Shown piece by piece: positions 25,601-33,289 of a stretch of 64,000 bases of DNA. Position 1 is the stretch's first letter; each line of letters starts with the position of its first letter. The DNA is from Bin87 sp965204905 (GTDB taxonomy: Bacteria > Chloroflexota > Dehalococcoidia > Lucifugimonadales > UBA3495), in assembly GCA_965204905.1 (NCBI GenBank), contig OZ242042.1:1488001-1552000 (forward strand). Direction: 5' to 3'. A model generated the notes under the pieces. That model was not told where the DNA came from. It did not search any database and saw nothing but the letters and a program-made list of their open reading frames with translations. The position numbers and the translations under genes were made by a program.

Positions 25601-27587
25601 CGGCCGGGCGCTGGCCCCCGGCGAGACGGTCGACGTCGGCTACTCGCGCCCGGCCAATGAGCCCGGCCTGTGGGACACCGACGGCCAACAGATCGCCGAC
25701 TTCTCCGGCGTGGAGGTGGTCGGCAGAGATGCACCGGTGGTGACCGGGGTCGAGGTGGTCTCGGATGCGGGCGACGACGACACCTACCGCCTGGGCGACG
25801 TGGTCCGAGTAAGGCTGACGTTCAGCGAGGCGGTGGATGTCGAGGGCACGCCGCGCCTCGGGATCGACATGGATCCGGCCCAATGGGGCCAGAAATGGGC
25901 CGGCTACGAGAGCGGCTCTGGCACGACCGAGTTGACCTTTGCCTACACCGTGGTGGAGCCCAACGAGTCCACCCAGGGCATTGCGGTGCTGGCGGATACG
26001 CTGGAACTCGACGGCGGCGTGATTGCGTCGGTGTCCGAGGAAGCGAACGCGTATCTGCCGCATGACGGGTTGGAGCACGACCCATCCCACAAAGTGGACT
26101 GGCGGCTTGCGCCGGATACGACGGCGCCCGCGCTGGCCGCGGCGTCGGTGGACGGCCGGACGCTCACCCTGACCTTCGACGAGCCGCTGGCCGCCGTCGA
26201 CACCGGCGCGCTGCCGTTCGCGTTCTTAGTCGACGGCATCATCGCGAACGGCAGCGTGAGTCCGGGGCGCGTCGCCATTGACGGCGCGACGGTGACGCTG
26301 CATCTCGGCACCGGCGCGGCGCCGGGACAGACGGTGACCGTGACCTACTTCGCGGCCGCGGCCGGAAATGCGCTGCGCGACGCCGCCGGCAACCCGGTCG
26401 CGGGCTTCGACGGCGCCGCGGTGGAGAACGGGCCACGCGCGCCTGCGCCCACGGTGACCGGCGTGTCGGTGGTCTCGGACCCTGGCGACGACGACACCTA
26501 CGGTCTGGACGACGTGATCCGCGTACAGGTGACCTTCAGCGAGGCGGTGGATGTCACCGGCAATCCTCGCCTGCAGATCGACATGGACCCGGCGGATTGG
26601 GGCGGGAAGTGGGCGGTGTACGAGAGCGGTTCCAGCTCCAGCGCGCTGACCTTCGCCTACACGGTGGTGCAGCCGAACCAGTCAACGCAGGGCATCGCGG
26701 TGCTGGCGGATACGCTGGAGTTGAACGGCGGGGCCATTGAGTCGGCGGACAGCAATGCGGATGCGGACCTGTCCCACGACGGCCTGTCCCACGACCCGCA
26801 GCACAAGGTGGACGCCACGCCGCCTGCGCCCACGGTAAGCGCCGTGGCCGTCGTCTCGGACCCTGGCGACGACGACACCTACGGATTGGGCGACGTGATC
26901 CGCATCCGGGTCACCTTCGATGAGGCGGTGGACGTTACCGGGACACCGCGCGTCACGTTCGACATGGACCCGGCGCACTGGGGCGAGAAGTGGGCGCGCT
27001 ACGAGAGCGGTACCGGCACCGCGGCGCTGGTGTTTGCCTACACGGTAGTCGAACCGAACGAGTCGACCCAGGGCATTGCGGTGCTGGCGGACAGCCTGGC
27101 GCGGGCCGGCGGTACGATCCGCTCGGCGGCGAGCGGCGCGAACGCGGCGCTTTCGCACGAGGGTCTCGGCCACGACCCGGCGCACAAGGTGGACTCCACG
27201 CCGCCCGCTCCTACGGTGGCGGCCGTGGCGGTGGTCTCAGACCCTGGCGACGACGACACCTACGGGCTGGGCGACGTTATCCGCGTGACTCTGACCTTCA
27301 GCGAGGCGGTGAACGTTACGGGGTCCCCGCGCCTGAAGATCGACATGGACTCGGCGGACTGGGGTGAGAAGTGGGCCGTATACGAGAGCGGCTCCGGCAC
27401 GACGGCACTGACTTTCGCCCATACGGTGGTGGAGCCCAACGAATCCACCCAGGGCATCGCGGTGCTGGAAAACACGCTGGAGCTGGACGGCGGAACCATC
27501 GGTTCGGCGGCGACCCAGGCGAGCGCGGACCGGTCTCACTCCGGCTTGGCCCACGACGCCAACCACAAGGTGGACTGGCGGAACTGA
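19650..27587 (+). CDS. Giant secreted repeat protein, remainder (about 2,645 residues)
   Basis: The frame is open from before 19245, but its sequence resembles the family only after the G5 run near 19620; the first ATG is at 19650 and overlaps the preceding TGA (TGATG). Domains in order: SwmB-like Ig, fibronectin III (W-T-A-P-S-G-T-I-T-D-Y), a putative-Ig/cadherin-like domain (G-L-P-A-G-L-S-F-D), a second choice-of-anchor-like domain, further SwmB, FnIII and putative-Ig domains, several divergent SwmB domains, then four copies of a ~127-residue domain. It ends abruptly with no sortase, T9SS or membrane anchor. Without the N-terminal part it lacks a signal peptide, so it is functional only if the frames are joined. 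Confidence 0.75.
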   Translation: MGFALTNLNNDQDPKPALAATHPAVVDGDTLTLTYDRTLHAGKAPPASNFSVSGTAETTTVEAVAISGKAVLLTLSPPVGFSDTGITVSYVKTDPPRTQNLWGIQADAFSSQSVTNNTPAPRAESAPTGVTVSAGSNSGSLEVSWTAPSGTITDYDLRYYEGRADPADEADWVEEDETTGLPAPGTPHTTTSATIKGLTAATAYRVQVRGSTTAGGEGAWSASASGTTGAVSTDNNAPKAMAHQSGANRCKEWTDKTQPADSTDATAGSLVSLLLITRGTETTQWPASCTAEGNTDAPVFDDRDAEALTVTMTSLTLPDNVRGIGGNAPVFFSDGTDRSNRLFARALAIGGETHVRVDLTAADPHGATVSAWVRFIVRAFPGASAPQFSAQVSDQSATRGEAFSLTLPAATGGDTTVFSTAINSPYVYAVSGLPAGLSFDPETRTISGAPTQTGSFTVTYTADDADHKYSLKASPTAEDLADAATQTFTISMTRPASAKLVGNTGQAHGTPTAMSLDLAQPFTTGDNGAGYRLTRVDLPLKHNPNPGNIPGPNISDYSVSIHRDSAGRPGRSLGTLQNPSSTIGTSWSQHQFTASGGGIQLSANSTYLVVVDNYHNHYRSQVRSTDSDAEDSGAASGWSIGNSHTYVAYGSSWGEATTDDRAIKINIHGYAKSAAGPTLNGATVDGTTLTLNYDRALNENSTPAPGDFAVIGAGPEQIPTGVVVSGSAVTLTLERGATAGETVTVFYTEGGRPIADALGNTADHLNNRLAANVTGASAPTVQSVSVASTPTVDADSDGTPDTYGLGGKIRVRVDFSAPVTVTGTPRLKIKFATGVERWAEYDGGDGTTALTFGYTVAAQDASTDGVAVVENTLELNDGTIAALGNPVAADLSHTGLDHDAAHKVDSSQTPTDPPGGAPTGVSVSAGTTNGRLDVSWTAPSGTIEHYELRYYAGSSDPTDAADWVERGESTGLPQPTSTSGTINGLKKNTQYRVQVRAVNFGGESQWSASASGATGNAAATNNAPVFVRWVRADAFGPDKGCEIVSTHSDTKTTYSGAFNTTPVLESSEPAGEFPQSCASDNSSAFHPPIHDPDGNSATNPLTLSIDATLPENVRSYGEFQGASTPVVYALDGTVRIAALLVSAHRKTEVPVTVTATDPHGASVSFVLTYEVFSFNGASAPQFAQGVTNQFAKRGETFSLVLPPATGGDVTFKNELGTDVVTFPYRYSVSDLPPGLSFDAPTRTIGGTPTQDGNFVVTYTADDADGDSANLNPDASAPGDTARLTFEIRVGAPTIELVRIVSASTYDSDGNGRNDTYVKDDVILVDVEFSEPVRIVDDGDDIRLRLDLGTDDSTPGNSRKTLLNPTVVNRGLTLRFKYTVTASDTDADGVWVQTNADDRVLFMPGEVGKVLSVASGIPAGHTLAGLPTAGGEFQKVDGSKTAADTGPRPTGATVNGSGLTVNFNRTLSAADLAALAFQFSVQGAGDLEGGIRNVYQHPSTVAVTGANNRNVQMTLSFPARGGDTVTVTYKLHREDDTIPNPNDPTSRIPNPNDADLKDSGGKKAPAFIEFKVTNNTPGGVKRPVPLSASVTDERLEIVFDEALNETSTPAGSSFLVHTSDAADDHREIRGTGTTTVSGNTVSVKLAWEVRVDEIATVSYARPDYAPLQSAAGVDVLAFDRFKVGRVYDGKKPQHVEQAAMQTRSSPAQSKIVLYFDEDLDAGSVPAAGDFNISAPNVNNPIPTPSVAVVGSAVVLTLDMAMPGEKAYTVFYTPGTNRIRDLAGNTAESFRAPAVSEGAETPMLVVSRASGVAVRLLFRQFLSPEAPPVDAFKIHLPLLEGQTDADLIEYGGIAGVTPRAKVFGLILKHPVYPCDGYQPFTLTYTKPTAAGTHPLQGIAGGEVAEFAKRLVTNTRHDECSNGGVSGQSGAQSNSGKSLNLKFQNPLDTGWSLKKSAFTVKGKAGASAPVVQGASYTSDGSGVALLLGRALAPGETVDVGYSRPANEPGLWDTDGQQIADFSGVEVVGRDAPVVTGVEVVSDAGDDDTYRLGDVVRVRLTFSEAVDVEGTPRLGIDMDPAQWGQKWAGYESGSGTTELTFAYTVVEPNESTQGIAVLADTLELDGGVIASVSEEANAYLPHDGLEHDPSHKVDWRLAPDTTAPALAAASVDGRTLTLTFDEPLAAVDTGALPFAFLVDGIIANGSVSPGRVAIDGATVTLHLGTGAAPGQTVTVTYFAAAAGNALRDAAGNPVAGFDGAAVENGPRAPAPTVTGVSVVSDPGDDDTYGLDDVIRVQVTFSEAVDVTGNPRLQIDMDPADWGGKWAVYESGSSSSALTFAYTVVQPNQSTQGIAVLADTLELNGGAIESADSNADADLSHDGLSHDPQHKVDATPPAPTVSAVAVVSDPGDDDTYGLGDVIRIRVTFDEAVDVTGTPRVTFDMDPAHWGEKWARYESGTGTAALVFAYTVVEPNESTQGIAVLADSLARAGGTIRSAASGANAALSHEGLGHDPAHKVDSTPPAPTVAAVAVVSDPGDDDTYGLGDVIRVTLTFSEAVNVTGSPRLKIDMDSADWGEKWAVYESGSGTTALTFAHTVVEPNESTQGIAVLENTLELDGGTIGSAATQASADRSHSGLAHDANHKVDWRN
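26469..27587 (+). repeat. Three in-frame tandem copies of a 381-base unit
   Basis: Copies begin at 26469, 26850 and 27231, so the period is exactly 381 bases (127 residues). Each copy starts with a V-V-S-D-P-G-D-D-D-T-Y-G segment and ends in H-D-x-x-H-K-V-D. The third copy is cut by the stop codon. A fourth, more distant copy starts at 25757, separated by a SwmB domain. Strong DNA similarity between copies makes unequal recombination or copy-number change likely. Confidence 0.85.
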
Positions 27588-27943
27588 CGGCGCGCAACAG
27601 GGTCAAACGCAGTGAGGAGCCCAAACGTCGGTGTGGCAAAAGAGGGGGAGCGCGCCCAGTGGCGGCGCGCTCCCCTTCACTCCGCCGCGCGCCACAAGTT
27701 GTCGGTTGACCCGACGGGGCCTGCGCCGTGTGAGCCGGCGCAGTCGGCGTGGCTGCGCCCTTGGTTTATGCGTCCAGCTTGGGAGCGCGCTCCAGATCAA
27801 GCCGGATGCCGGTGGCCGCGGACCTGAAACCCGTCGGGGCCAGCGCTCTGACTGCGCAGGAAGTCTTCCCCGTCTCGGCTTTCTCGAACCTATATGAGGC
27901 TGGGCGACGACGGCGGGGCTGAAGACCAAGGGGGCATCCGGTT
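27588..27943. other. Intergenic stretch with terminator hairpin
   Basis: No gene is visible after the giant protein until the recombinase fragment. It holds the hairpin at 27645-27675; the rest is GC-rich with no clear signal. Confidence 0.5.
27645..27675 (+). terminator. Terminator-like hairpin after the giant gene
   Basis: GGGGAGCGCGCC (27645-27656) pairs perfectly over 12 bases with GGCGCGCTCCCC (27664-27675) around a seven-base loop. Only a weak T tract (TTC) follows, so it may act as a factor-dependent terminator or mRNA 3' stabiliser. Confidence 0.6.
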
Positions 27944-28426
27944 ATGGCTACCGAGAGCGACACGGCGGTTATCCCTTCGGCCACCGAGGAAGACCGGCGC
28001 CGGGCCCACTCGGAACGGGTCCGCCGCGGCGTGAGGGCCGCCGCCCAGCGGGGGTTCTACGTGTTCGCCCGAGCCCCCTACGGCTACCGCAAGGTTCCCG
28101 TCCGGGACAACGGCGTCCGCCGCTTCACGCTGGAGCTGGACCCGCCGGCGTCGACCACGGTGCGGTGGATCTTCGACCTGCGCATCGAAGGAGCCACCGA
28201 GCTTGAAATCGCGGCGGAACTGAACGCCAGCCGCCCCAACCCGCCCACGGTCGGCAGGTGGGAGAGCCGTCACGTACGGCGCATCCTGGGCGACGAGGCC
28301 TACTGCGGCACCGCCGTGGCGGCGAGGCAGGACATGGCGAACCCCGAGACCGCAGTCCGCGTGCAGGACGCCTTCCCCGCAATCGTCACAACGCAGGAGT
28401 TCGACCAGGCGCAGCGGATGGCGTGA
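27944..28426 (+). CDS. Lone recombinase (DNA-binding) domain of a serine recombinase
   Basis: 160 residues from ATG 27944 with AAGGGGG upstream. The sequence matches the middle 'Recombinase' domain of large serine recombinases: G-Y-R-K-V-P, then L-E-L-D-P-P, a helical W-I-F-D-L-R segment, and V-R-R-I-L-G-D-E-A-Y-C-G-T. It ends in the P-A-I-V-T-T-Q-E-F-D-Q-A-Q segment that normally leads into the zinc ribbon. The N-terminal resolvase domain with the catalytic Ser is absent and the zinc ribbon is missing. It is either a decayed integrase or a free-standing DNA-binding protein. Confidence 0.7.
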   Translation: MATESDTAVIPSATEEDRRRAHSERVRRGVRAAAQRGFYVFARAPYGYRKVPVRDNGVRRFTLELDPPASTTVRWIFDLRIEGATELEIAAELNASRPNPPTVGRWESRHVRRILGDEAYCGTAVAARQDMANPETAVRVQDAFPAIVTTQEFDQAQRMA

Positions 28427-28524
28427 GCCGCCGGTTGCTGCGGCCGGTTTCGCGGAAGTGGTCGTATGTTCAGAACTTGTCCAGACGTACCCGGTAGCGA
28501 ACGGATGCACATCGGCTGACCGCA

Positions 28525-29028
28525 ATGAGCGTCGCAGACGTTGAAAGGGCCGTCCGCCTGGTCATGGCAAGCGCGCAGGAACATGGGCCATGGCTTGCCG
28601 GCAACGAAACCGCCATGCGCTACGCGCTGGTGGACCCCATCCTGTGGGCCCTGGGCTGGAGCACCTGGGCCCCTCTCCAGTGCCGGCCCAACTTCGGCCT
28701 GGGCCAACGCGGGCTCGCCGACTACGCTCTCTTCGACCCCGATGGCAACGTCGCCGTCCTGGTGACAGTGGGGACGGTTCCGGCACGCCGGCGCAGCGAC
28801 CGCCAACGCCTGATGGCCCAGGCTCGCGGCATGAGGCAAGGCGTGGCCGTCCTGACCTACGGAACTCGGTGGGAGATCTACGACCTGAACCTGCGGGCCA
28901 CGGGGTTCTCCGACAAGCTGTCGGAGAGCCTTTCTCTTGGCGGGGAAATGCCCGACGACCCCGAGGAAGTCGCCCAAGCCCTGCACTACTGGCTGCGCCA
29001 GGAGCTGTGGTGGAACGGGTCAGAGTGA
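28525..29028 (+). CDS. Type I restriction R-subunit N-terminal-like protein, catalytic residues degenerate
   Basis: 167 residues from ATG 28525. The layout follows the HSDR_N/HSDR_N_2 fold: N-E-T-A-M-R-Y-A-L-V-D-P-I-L-W-A-L-G-W near 28-46, then G-L-A-D-Y-A-L-F-D near 64-72. The next strand, where nucleases have E-x-K, reads L-V-T-V-G-T, so the acidic-x-Lys pair is lost and cleavage activity is unlikely. A later strand (A-V-L-T-Y-G-T-R-W-E-I-Y-D) matches the family. No helicase, methylase or specificity subunit is adjacent. It may be a nucleic-acid-binding relic or an adapted regulator. Confidence 0.6.
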   Translation: MSVADVERAVRLVMASAQEHGPWLAGNETAMRYALVDPILWALGWSTWAPLQCRPNFGLGQRGLADYALFDPDGNVAVLVTVGTVPARRRSDRQRLMAQARGMRQGVAVLTYGTRWEIYDLNLRATGFSDKLSESLSLGGEMPDDPEEVAQALHYWLRQELWWNGSE

Positions 29029-29274
29029 CAGTAATGCGGAATGGATTGGCCGTTCCGCCGCCCTGTCCGCCAAGCGGGTAGTTTTCTACTGCACATGTGG
29101 TTGGACGCCGGAACGGGTCGACCAGGTCTGCTCCGCAGACTGCCTCAACCTAGCCTATATGGAGCCCAAGCGTGTGGAGAGACGCCGGCTGGAAATTACG
29201 GCGCGGATAGACGGTAACGCTGGTCCCACATATTTAGGAACGGCGTACTACTAAAGGCCAACGGACATATAATA

Positions 29275-30285
29275 GTGCTGGAACGGAACGTCTCTCGGAT
29301 GTTACGGGACCGTTTTCCAATGATCACAGGTGGTGCGAGATTGAGCGAGATACAAGCCGGGTTCACTTTCGATAGCAAGGCTGCGGCCCTGGCCAGCAAG
29401 GCCTTCGGTCCGTGGTTCGCTAAACGACAGGCGGATGCACACGCTTACGCGACCATAACCGCCGCCCTCGCAGAGATAGCCGCGGATCAGATAGAAGCTA
29501 ACCCGAGTGACCCGACGATGCTGGAAGCGCTCATATCGTGCGGCGGTAAAACCAATCTGGAAAACCTCGGGCGTATCTTGTCCAAAGCATCCCGCCAGCT
29601 GGTAAAGGACGCAAGGCCGGACCTTATCACGGATGACTGGGCCGCCAATTTCAGAGATAAATCTCGCACTTGCTCTGACCCGGACGTGGTCGAATTGTGG
29701 GCGCAACTTCTGGCGAGCGAGGCCAACAAGCCGGGTTCGTACTCCCGGAAGACGGTGAACATCTTGGGTGACATGAGCAAGGCCGACGCCGAATTGTTTG
29801 CCAACCTTTGCCGATTCCAACTGATAATGGGGATTTCGGCGGAGCGTGTGCCTGTGATAACCCGAAAGGCAACCGAGATTTATGAAAAATATGGGCTCAC
29901 ACGCCACGGATTGGACATCCTGCACGAGCTTGGGTTGGTCGGGTACTCCGGTGACCCGCTCGGGGGCGTCAGCCTCGGATTGGTAGCGCAGTGCGGAGTC
30001 CTTGGCCACAGTGAAGGCATTCTCCATTTCGTCCGCCGCGACGGAACCACAGCGCCATCGAAGGTAGATATTGGATCTGTCACCTTCACCAGAACTGGTG
30101 CGGAGATGTCCAACTTATGCTTACCTTTGCGCACACCTCCAGAGTTTGTGAGCACGCTCCTGACCGGGTGGGAAGTCCCTCACCGTGATTTCGACATCTA
30201 CAAATACCCGATGGTCCAGGACTTCGCCGAGGGAAGGTTCCACGTTCAACCTGAATTGGGAATGATCGTCGGGCCCACGACCTGA
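29275..30285 (+). CDS. DUF2806/TIGR03899-like protein
   Basis: 336 residues from GTG 29275 (ATG 29299 also possible; neither has a strong ribosome site). The central V-V-E-L-W-A-Q-L-L-A-S-E-A-N-K-P-G-S-Y-S block, followed by a D-M-S-K-A-D-A-E-L-F helix (about 138-185), is the pattern of DUF2806-type proteins. Those are uncharacterised and often in accessory or phage-resistance neighbourhoods. The second half is beta-rich. GC content falls below the flanking core genes, suggesting transfer. The function is unknown, and the family call is from memory of the motif only. Confidence 0.55.
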   Translation: MLERNVSRMLRDRFPMITGGARLSEIQAGFTFDSKAAALASKAFGPWFAKRQADAHAYATITAALAEIAADQIEANPSDPTMLEALISCGGKTNLENLGRILSKASRQLVKDARPDLITDDWAANFRDKSRTCSDPDVVELWAQLLASEANKPGSYSRKTVNILGDMSKADAELFANLCRFQLIMGISAERVPVITRKATEIYEKYGLTRHGLDILHELGLVGYSGDPLGGVSLGLVAQCGVLGHSEGILHFVRRDGTTAPSKVDIGSVTFTRTGAEMSNLCLPLRTPPEFVSTLLTGWEVPHRDFDIYKYPMVQDFAEGRFHVQPELGMIVGPTT

Positions 30286-30414
30286 TCATAGCCTTTGACC
30301 AACGTCGTGCAGTCTCCGTTCCGTTGCCGGGCACGCCCCAAAATGCCCACGCTGGGGAGACCGACACCCGGGCAACCCCGAGAGTCGAGCGGTATCCCGG
30401 CGCCGGAAACGCGG

Positions 30415-30630
30415 TCACGGACCAGCCCGCGATGCGGTCGAAGCACCTTCGCCAGTTGGCTTTGGCTCGCCCAGACCCGCCGGATTGGTCTTCCCGTAGT
30501 AGCGGGACTCCCGCAGCGTCCCCAGGGGCAGCACGGCGCCCACCAGATGGATCCCGACGCGTTCATCGTAGGTCTCGCGGCGTCCCGCACTCTTGCCGCT
30601 CACCAAGACCAGCACGGTTATGACGTTCAT
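30415..30630 (-). CDS. Possible small protein, unknown
   Basis: 71 residues from ATG 30630 with GGAG about 11 bases upstream. Third codon positions are almost all G or C as in real genes here, but the sequence matches nothing I know. The rest of 30286-30700 holds only a weak match to the dispersed repeat (near 30404) and a terminator. Confidence 0.35.
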   Translation of the reverse strand: MNVITVLVLVSGKSAGRRETYDERVGIHLVGAVLPLGTLRESRYYGKTNPAGLGEPKPTGEGASTASRAGP

Positions 30631-30654
30631 CGGTTCATCACTCCGTTAGCAAAA

Positions 30655-30678
30655 CGGCCCCGGACTAATCCGGGGCCG
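30655..30678 (-). terminator. Rho-independent terminator of the fibronectin-type gene
   Basis: GGCCCCGGA (30656-30664) and TCCGGGGCC (30669-30677) form a perfect nine-pair stem with a CTAA loop; on the reverse strand GTTTT follows directly. It lies 23 bases after the 30701 stop. Confidence 0.8.
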
Positions 30679-30700
30679 CTGCCGTGAGTAGGACCCGCGG

Positions 30701-33289
30701 TCAGTCGTTGTCGCGGAACTCTACCCTCACGCCGTCGCTGGTGACGCCGTGCCAACGGGCGTCAAAGTCCGCCGGGTCACGCGTCTCACCCGGAGCGAGA
30801 GGCGGCAGGTCGGTCACCAGCAGGTGACGGATCACGGCAACCTCGGTGACGTCGTTGTTGTCCTCCGGCGCTTCGAGCGTCACCACCACGGGAGTATTCC
30901 AGTTGTCGGCGGTGAACTTATGAGCCTGGTGCTGGTGGAAGGCCTGCTGGAGGATGCCCTCATCGCCGTCGCCGGAGAAGTAGAGCCAGAGCTCCTTGCC
31001 GGTGGACGGGGCCGAACTCAGGCGCAGCGTGTAGGTCGTGGCGCCGCCTTCGTGCAGGGAGATGGCCGTCGTGCTGACGCCCAGGCTGCCGCCGCGATTC
31101 GGGAAGCCGACGAATACGTCACTGGAGTCAGGATTCTCACCGATGGCGTTCTCGGCCCAGACCCAGAAGTTGCCGTCGTTGCAGGACAGGCCGGTGAAGG
31201 CGGCAGAGGTGCCAGTGGTGGTGCCGCTACGTTCAGGAGAGTCACAGCCGTCCTGGAAACGGTAGTGATAGCGCTCAATCGGCCGGCCACCGTCGTCGGG
31301 AGCATCCCAACGGGCGGTGAAGCTGGTCGACGTAAGGCTGGCGGCGTAGACGATGGAGACACGCTCAGGAGTCGTCGGAGAGGGGCCTTCGGTGTAGACC
31401 CACTCGTCCCACGAGTAGCGGCCTTTGCCGTTCGAATTGTAGGCCACGACGCGGTAGCTGTAGAGCGTGCCGCGCCAGAGGCCGGTGTCTTCGTAGCTGG
31501 TGGCCGAAGCCGGAAGACGGGCCACCTCGGTCCATTCCTCGGTGACGTCGACCTCACGACGCTCCAGGATGTAGCCGGAGAGGGCAACGCTGCCCGCCGG
31601 GGCGTCCCACGAGGCGTCGACGGCGTTCTCACCGTCAGCGGCCAGCGCGAAGTTCTGAGGCGCATCAGGGGCGCCGGAAACGGTGGTGGCGGAACGCCAA
31701 GGCGACCAGAGGCCGGCGCCGTTGTCGGTCCAGGCGCGGACACGGTAGGTGCGGAAAGTTCCGCCATCGAGGTGCTCGTCCGTCAGGGAGTACATCCAGT
31801 GATCGGACGTGTAGGGATAGCCGTCGCACTGGTCGTGGACAGGGTCGGAAGGATCCTCAAGGCAGAACAGCTCATAGGCGCGGACGTCGAGGCCCCCAGT
31901 GTCCACAGGAGCCGTCCAGTCGATTTCGATGAGGGCAGAGCCGTTCTCGGCGACGGAGAGGCCAGGGGCGAGAGAAACTGGGCGGTCTCCGACCTTCGCG
32001 TTGGTCACCGCCCAGTTGGTGGTGCCGGCGATATTGGTCACCCGAACGCGGTACCACCACTCGGCGCCGTCAGTGAGGCCGGTGTGCAGGTAGCTGAGAG
32101 TGCCAGCCGGGACGTTGGAGTTCAGGACTTGCCAAGAAGCGCCACTGGTGCTGGATGCATGCAGCTCCTGCTTGGTGATGGCCGAAGATCCGATGGTGGG
32201 AATCTCCCACTCAACGTAGATGCCATCAACGCCGGCGGGAGTAGCCATGGCGTAGGGGTCTTGTGGCGACACATGGTTGGTGGTGGCCGTTACGGAGTCG
32301 GACCAGCCGCCGTAATCATGGCCTATGTCCTGCACTCGAACGCGGTAGGTGTGCGTCGAGGCGGCATCGAGACCGTAGTCGGTGTACTCAGGAGTCACGC
32401 CTTCGCGTACGGCAACTTCGGCCAGGTGCCACCAGTCGCCGTCGATCTGTTTCTCGACGAAGTAGCGGTAGGACTGGTTGTTGACGCGGGCAGCCTTGTC
32501 CTCGGTCCAAGTCAGACGGATCTCGTAGGCATTGAGGACAAGGGCCGTCATAACTGGGGTGTAAGGCGGTTCTTCAGCAAGGCCAGTAGCCGAGACGGTG
32601 GCAGACCAAGCGCTGTAGGTGCCATCGGTGAACTGTGCGCGGACGCGATACCAGTGGGTGACGCCGGTAGAGATGTAGGGGTCAACGTGCCGCAGGGCGT
32701 GGTTGGCGTCCACGCGAGCCAGCTGACTCCAAGCGCCGCCGGATGTGGTCGTGTAGTCGAGCTCATACCAAGCCAAGGTGCCGCCGGCCATGGTGGAAGC
32801 AGTCCACGTCAGGAGTGCATCGACCTCAGAAGGAGTGGCGGTGAGTACCGGTGTGGTCGGCGTAGCGGTCTGGGAAGCGCCGGAAGCTCCGCCCGAAGGC
32901 GTGGGCGCAACGGTTGGGACCGGAGTCGGCGGAACCGGAGTAGGCGTAGCCGACCGCTGCTCGGCGCGGCCCGGCGTGGGAGTGGGCAGCACCGTGCTGG
33001 AGCGGGTAGTGCCCGCCACAGCGCGAACGAGGAACACCGAGGCCGACCCTGAGGACGGAGCAGTTATGCCGGCGTGGCTGCCTTGCTGGAGATCGTTCCA
33101 GGTCAGGCCGTGGTCAGCCGAGTACTGGTAGGAGTCGGAACTCCCAGCAGGGGCGGACCATGCAAGGCCGTAGGTGTGTGAGGAGCCCTCGGCAGACGGC
33201 AGGAACAACACGAGGGCAAGGACCAGCGCAGCAACGAAGATGCCGAGGATGGGGAGAGTAACGAGTGGTTGACGTAGAGCACGAGTCAT
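30701..33289 (-). CDS. Large secreted fibronectin type III repeat protein
   Basis: 862 residues from ATG 33289 with AGGAGG ten bases upstream. It has an N-terminal signal/anchor (hydrophobic 11-32), a short beta domain, and a Thr/Pro/Ser-rich linker (about 100-150). About six to seven fibronectin III domains follow, each with Y-x-V-R-x-(Q/A/T) and W-S-x-(S/W) strands. A Calx-beta-like C-terminal domain (S-L-H-E-G-G-A-T-T-Y-T-L-R-L) ends in V-R-V-E-F-R-D-N-D. No enzyme domain or anchor is visible at the C-terminus. It is probably an exported surface or matrix protein, possibly held by the N-terminal helix. A second FnIII protein lies upstream. Confidence 0.8.
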   Translation of the reverse strand: MTRALRQPLVTLPILGIFVAALVLALVLFLPSAEGSSHTYGLAWSAPAGSSDSYQYSADHGLTWNDLQQGSHAGITAPSSGSASVFLVRAVAGTTRSSTVLPTPTPGRAEQRSATPTPVPPTPVPTVAPTPSGGASGASQTATPTTPVLTATPSEVDALLTWTASTMAGGTLAWYELDYTTTSGGAWSQLARVDANHALRHVDPYISTGVTHWYRVRAQFTDGTYSAWSATVSATGLAEEPPYTPVMTALVLNAYEIRLTWTEDKAARVNNQSYRYFVEKQIDGDWWHLAEVAVREGVTPEYTDYGLDAASTHTYRVRVQDIGHDYGGWSDSVTATTNHVSPQDPYAMATPAGVDGIYVEWEIPTIGSSAITKQELHASSTSGASWQVLNSNVPAGTLSYLHTGLTDGAEWWYRVRVTNIAGTTNWAVTNAKVGDRPVSLAPGLSVAENGSALIEIDWTAPVDTGGLDVRAYELFCLEDPSDPVHDQCDGYPYTSDHWMYSLTDEHLDGGTFRTYRVRAWTDNGAGLWSPWRSATTVSGAPDAPQNFALAADGENAVDASWDAPAGSVALSGYILERREVDVTEEWTEVARLPASATSYEDTGLWRGTLYSYRVVAYNSNGKGRYSWDEWVYTEGPSPTTPERVSIVYAASLTSTSFTARWDAPDDGGRPIERYHYRFQDGCDSPERSGTTTGTSAAFTGLSCNDGNFWVWAENAIGENPDSSDVFVGFPNRGGSLGVSTTAISLHEGGATTYTLRLSSAPSTGKELWLYFSGDGDEGILQQAFHQHQAHKFTADNWNTPVVVTLEAPEDNNDVTEVAVIRHLLVTDLPPLAPGETRDPADFDARWHGVTSDGVRVEFRDND

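Noticed and set aside
28937..29254. Cys-containing plus-strand frame (C-T-C-G-W...C-S-A-D-C)
   Set aside because: It overlaps the restriction-like gene in another frame and has no start codon after that gene ends; possibly a remnant but not supported.
30749..33052. 767-residue plus-strand open frame
   Set aside because: It is exactly antisense to the FnIII protein gene. That gene has a signal peptide, recognisable domains, a ribosome site and a terminator; the antisense product has none.
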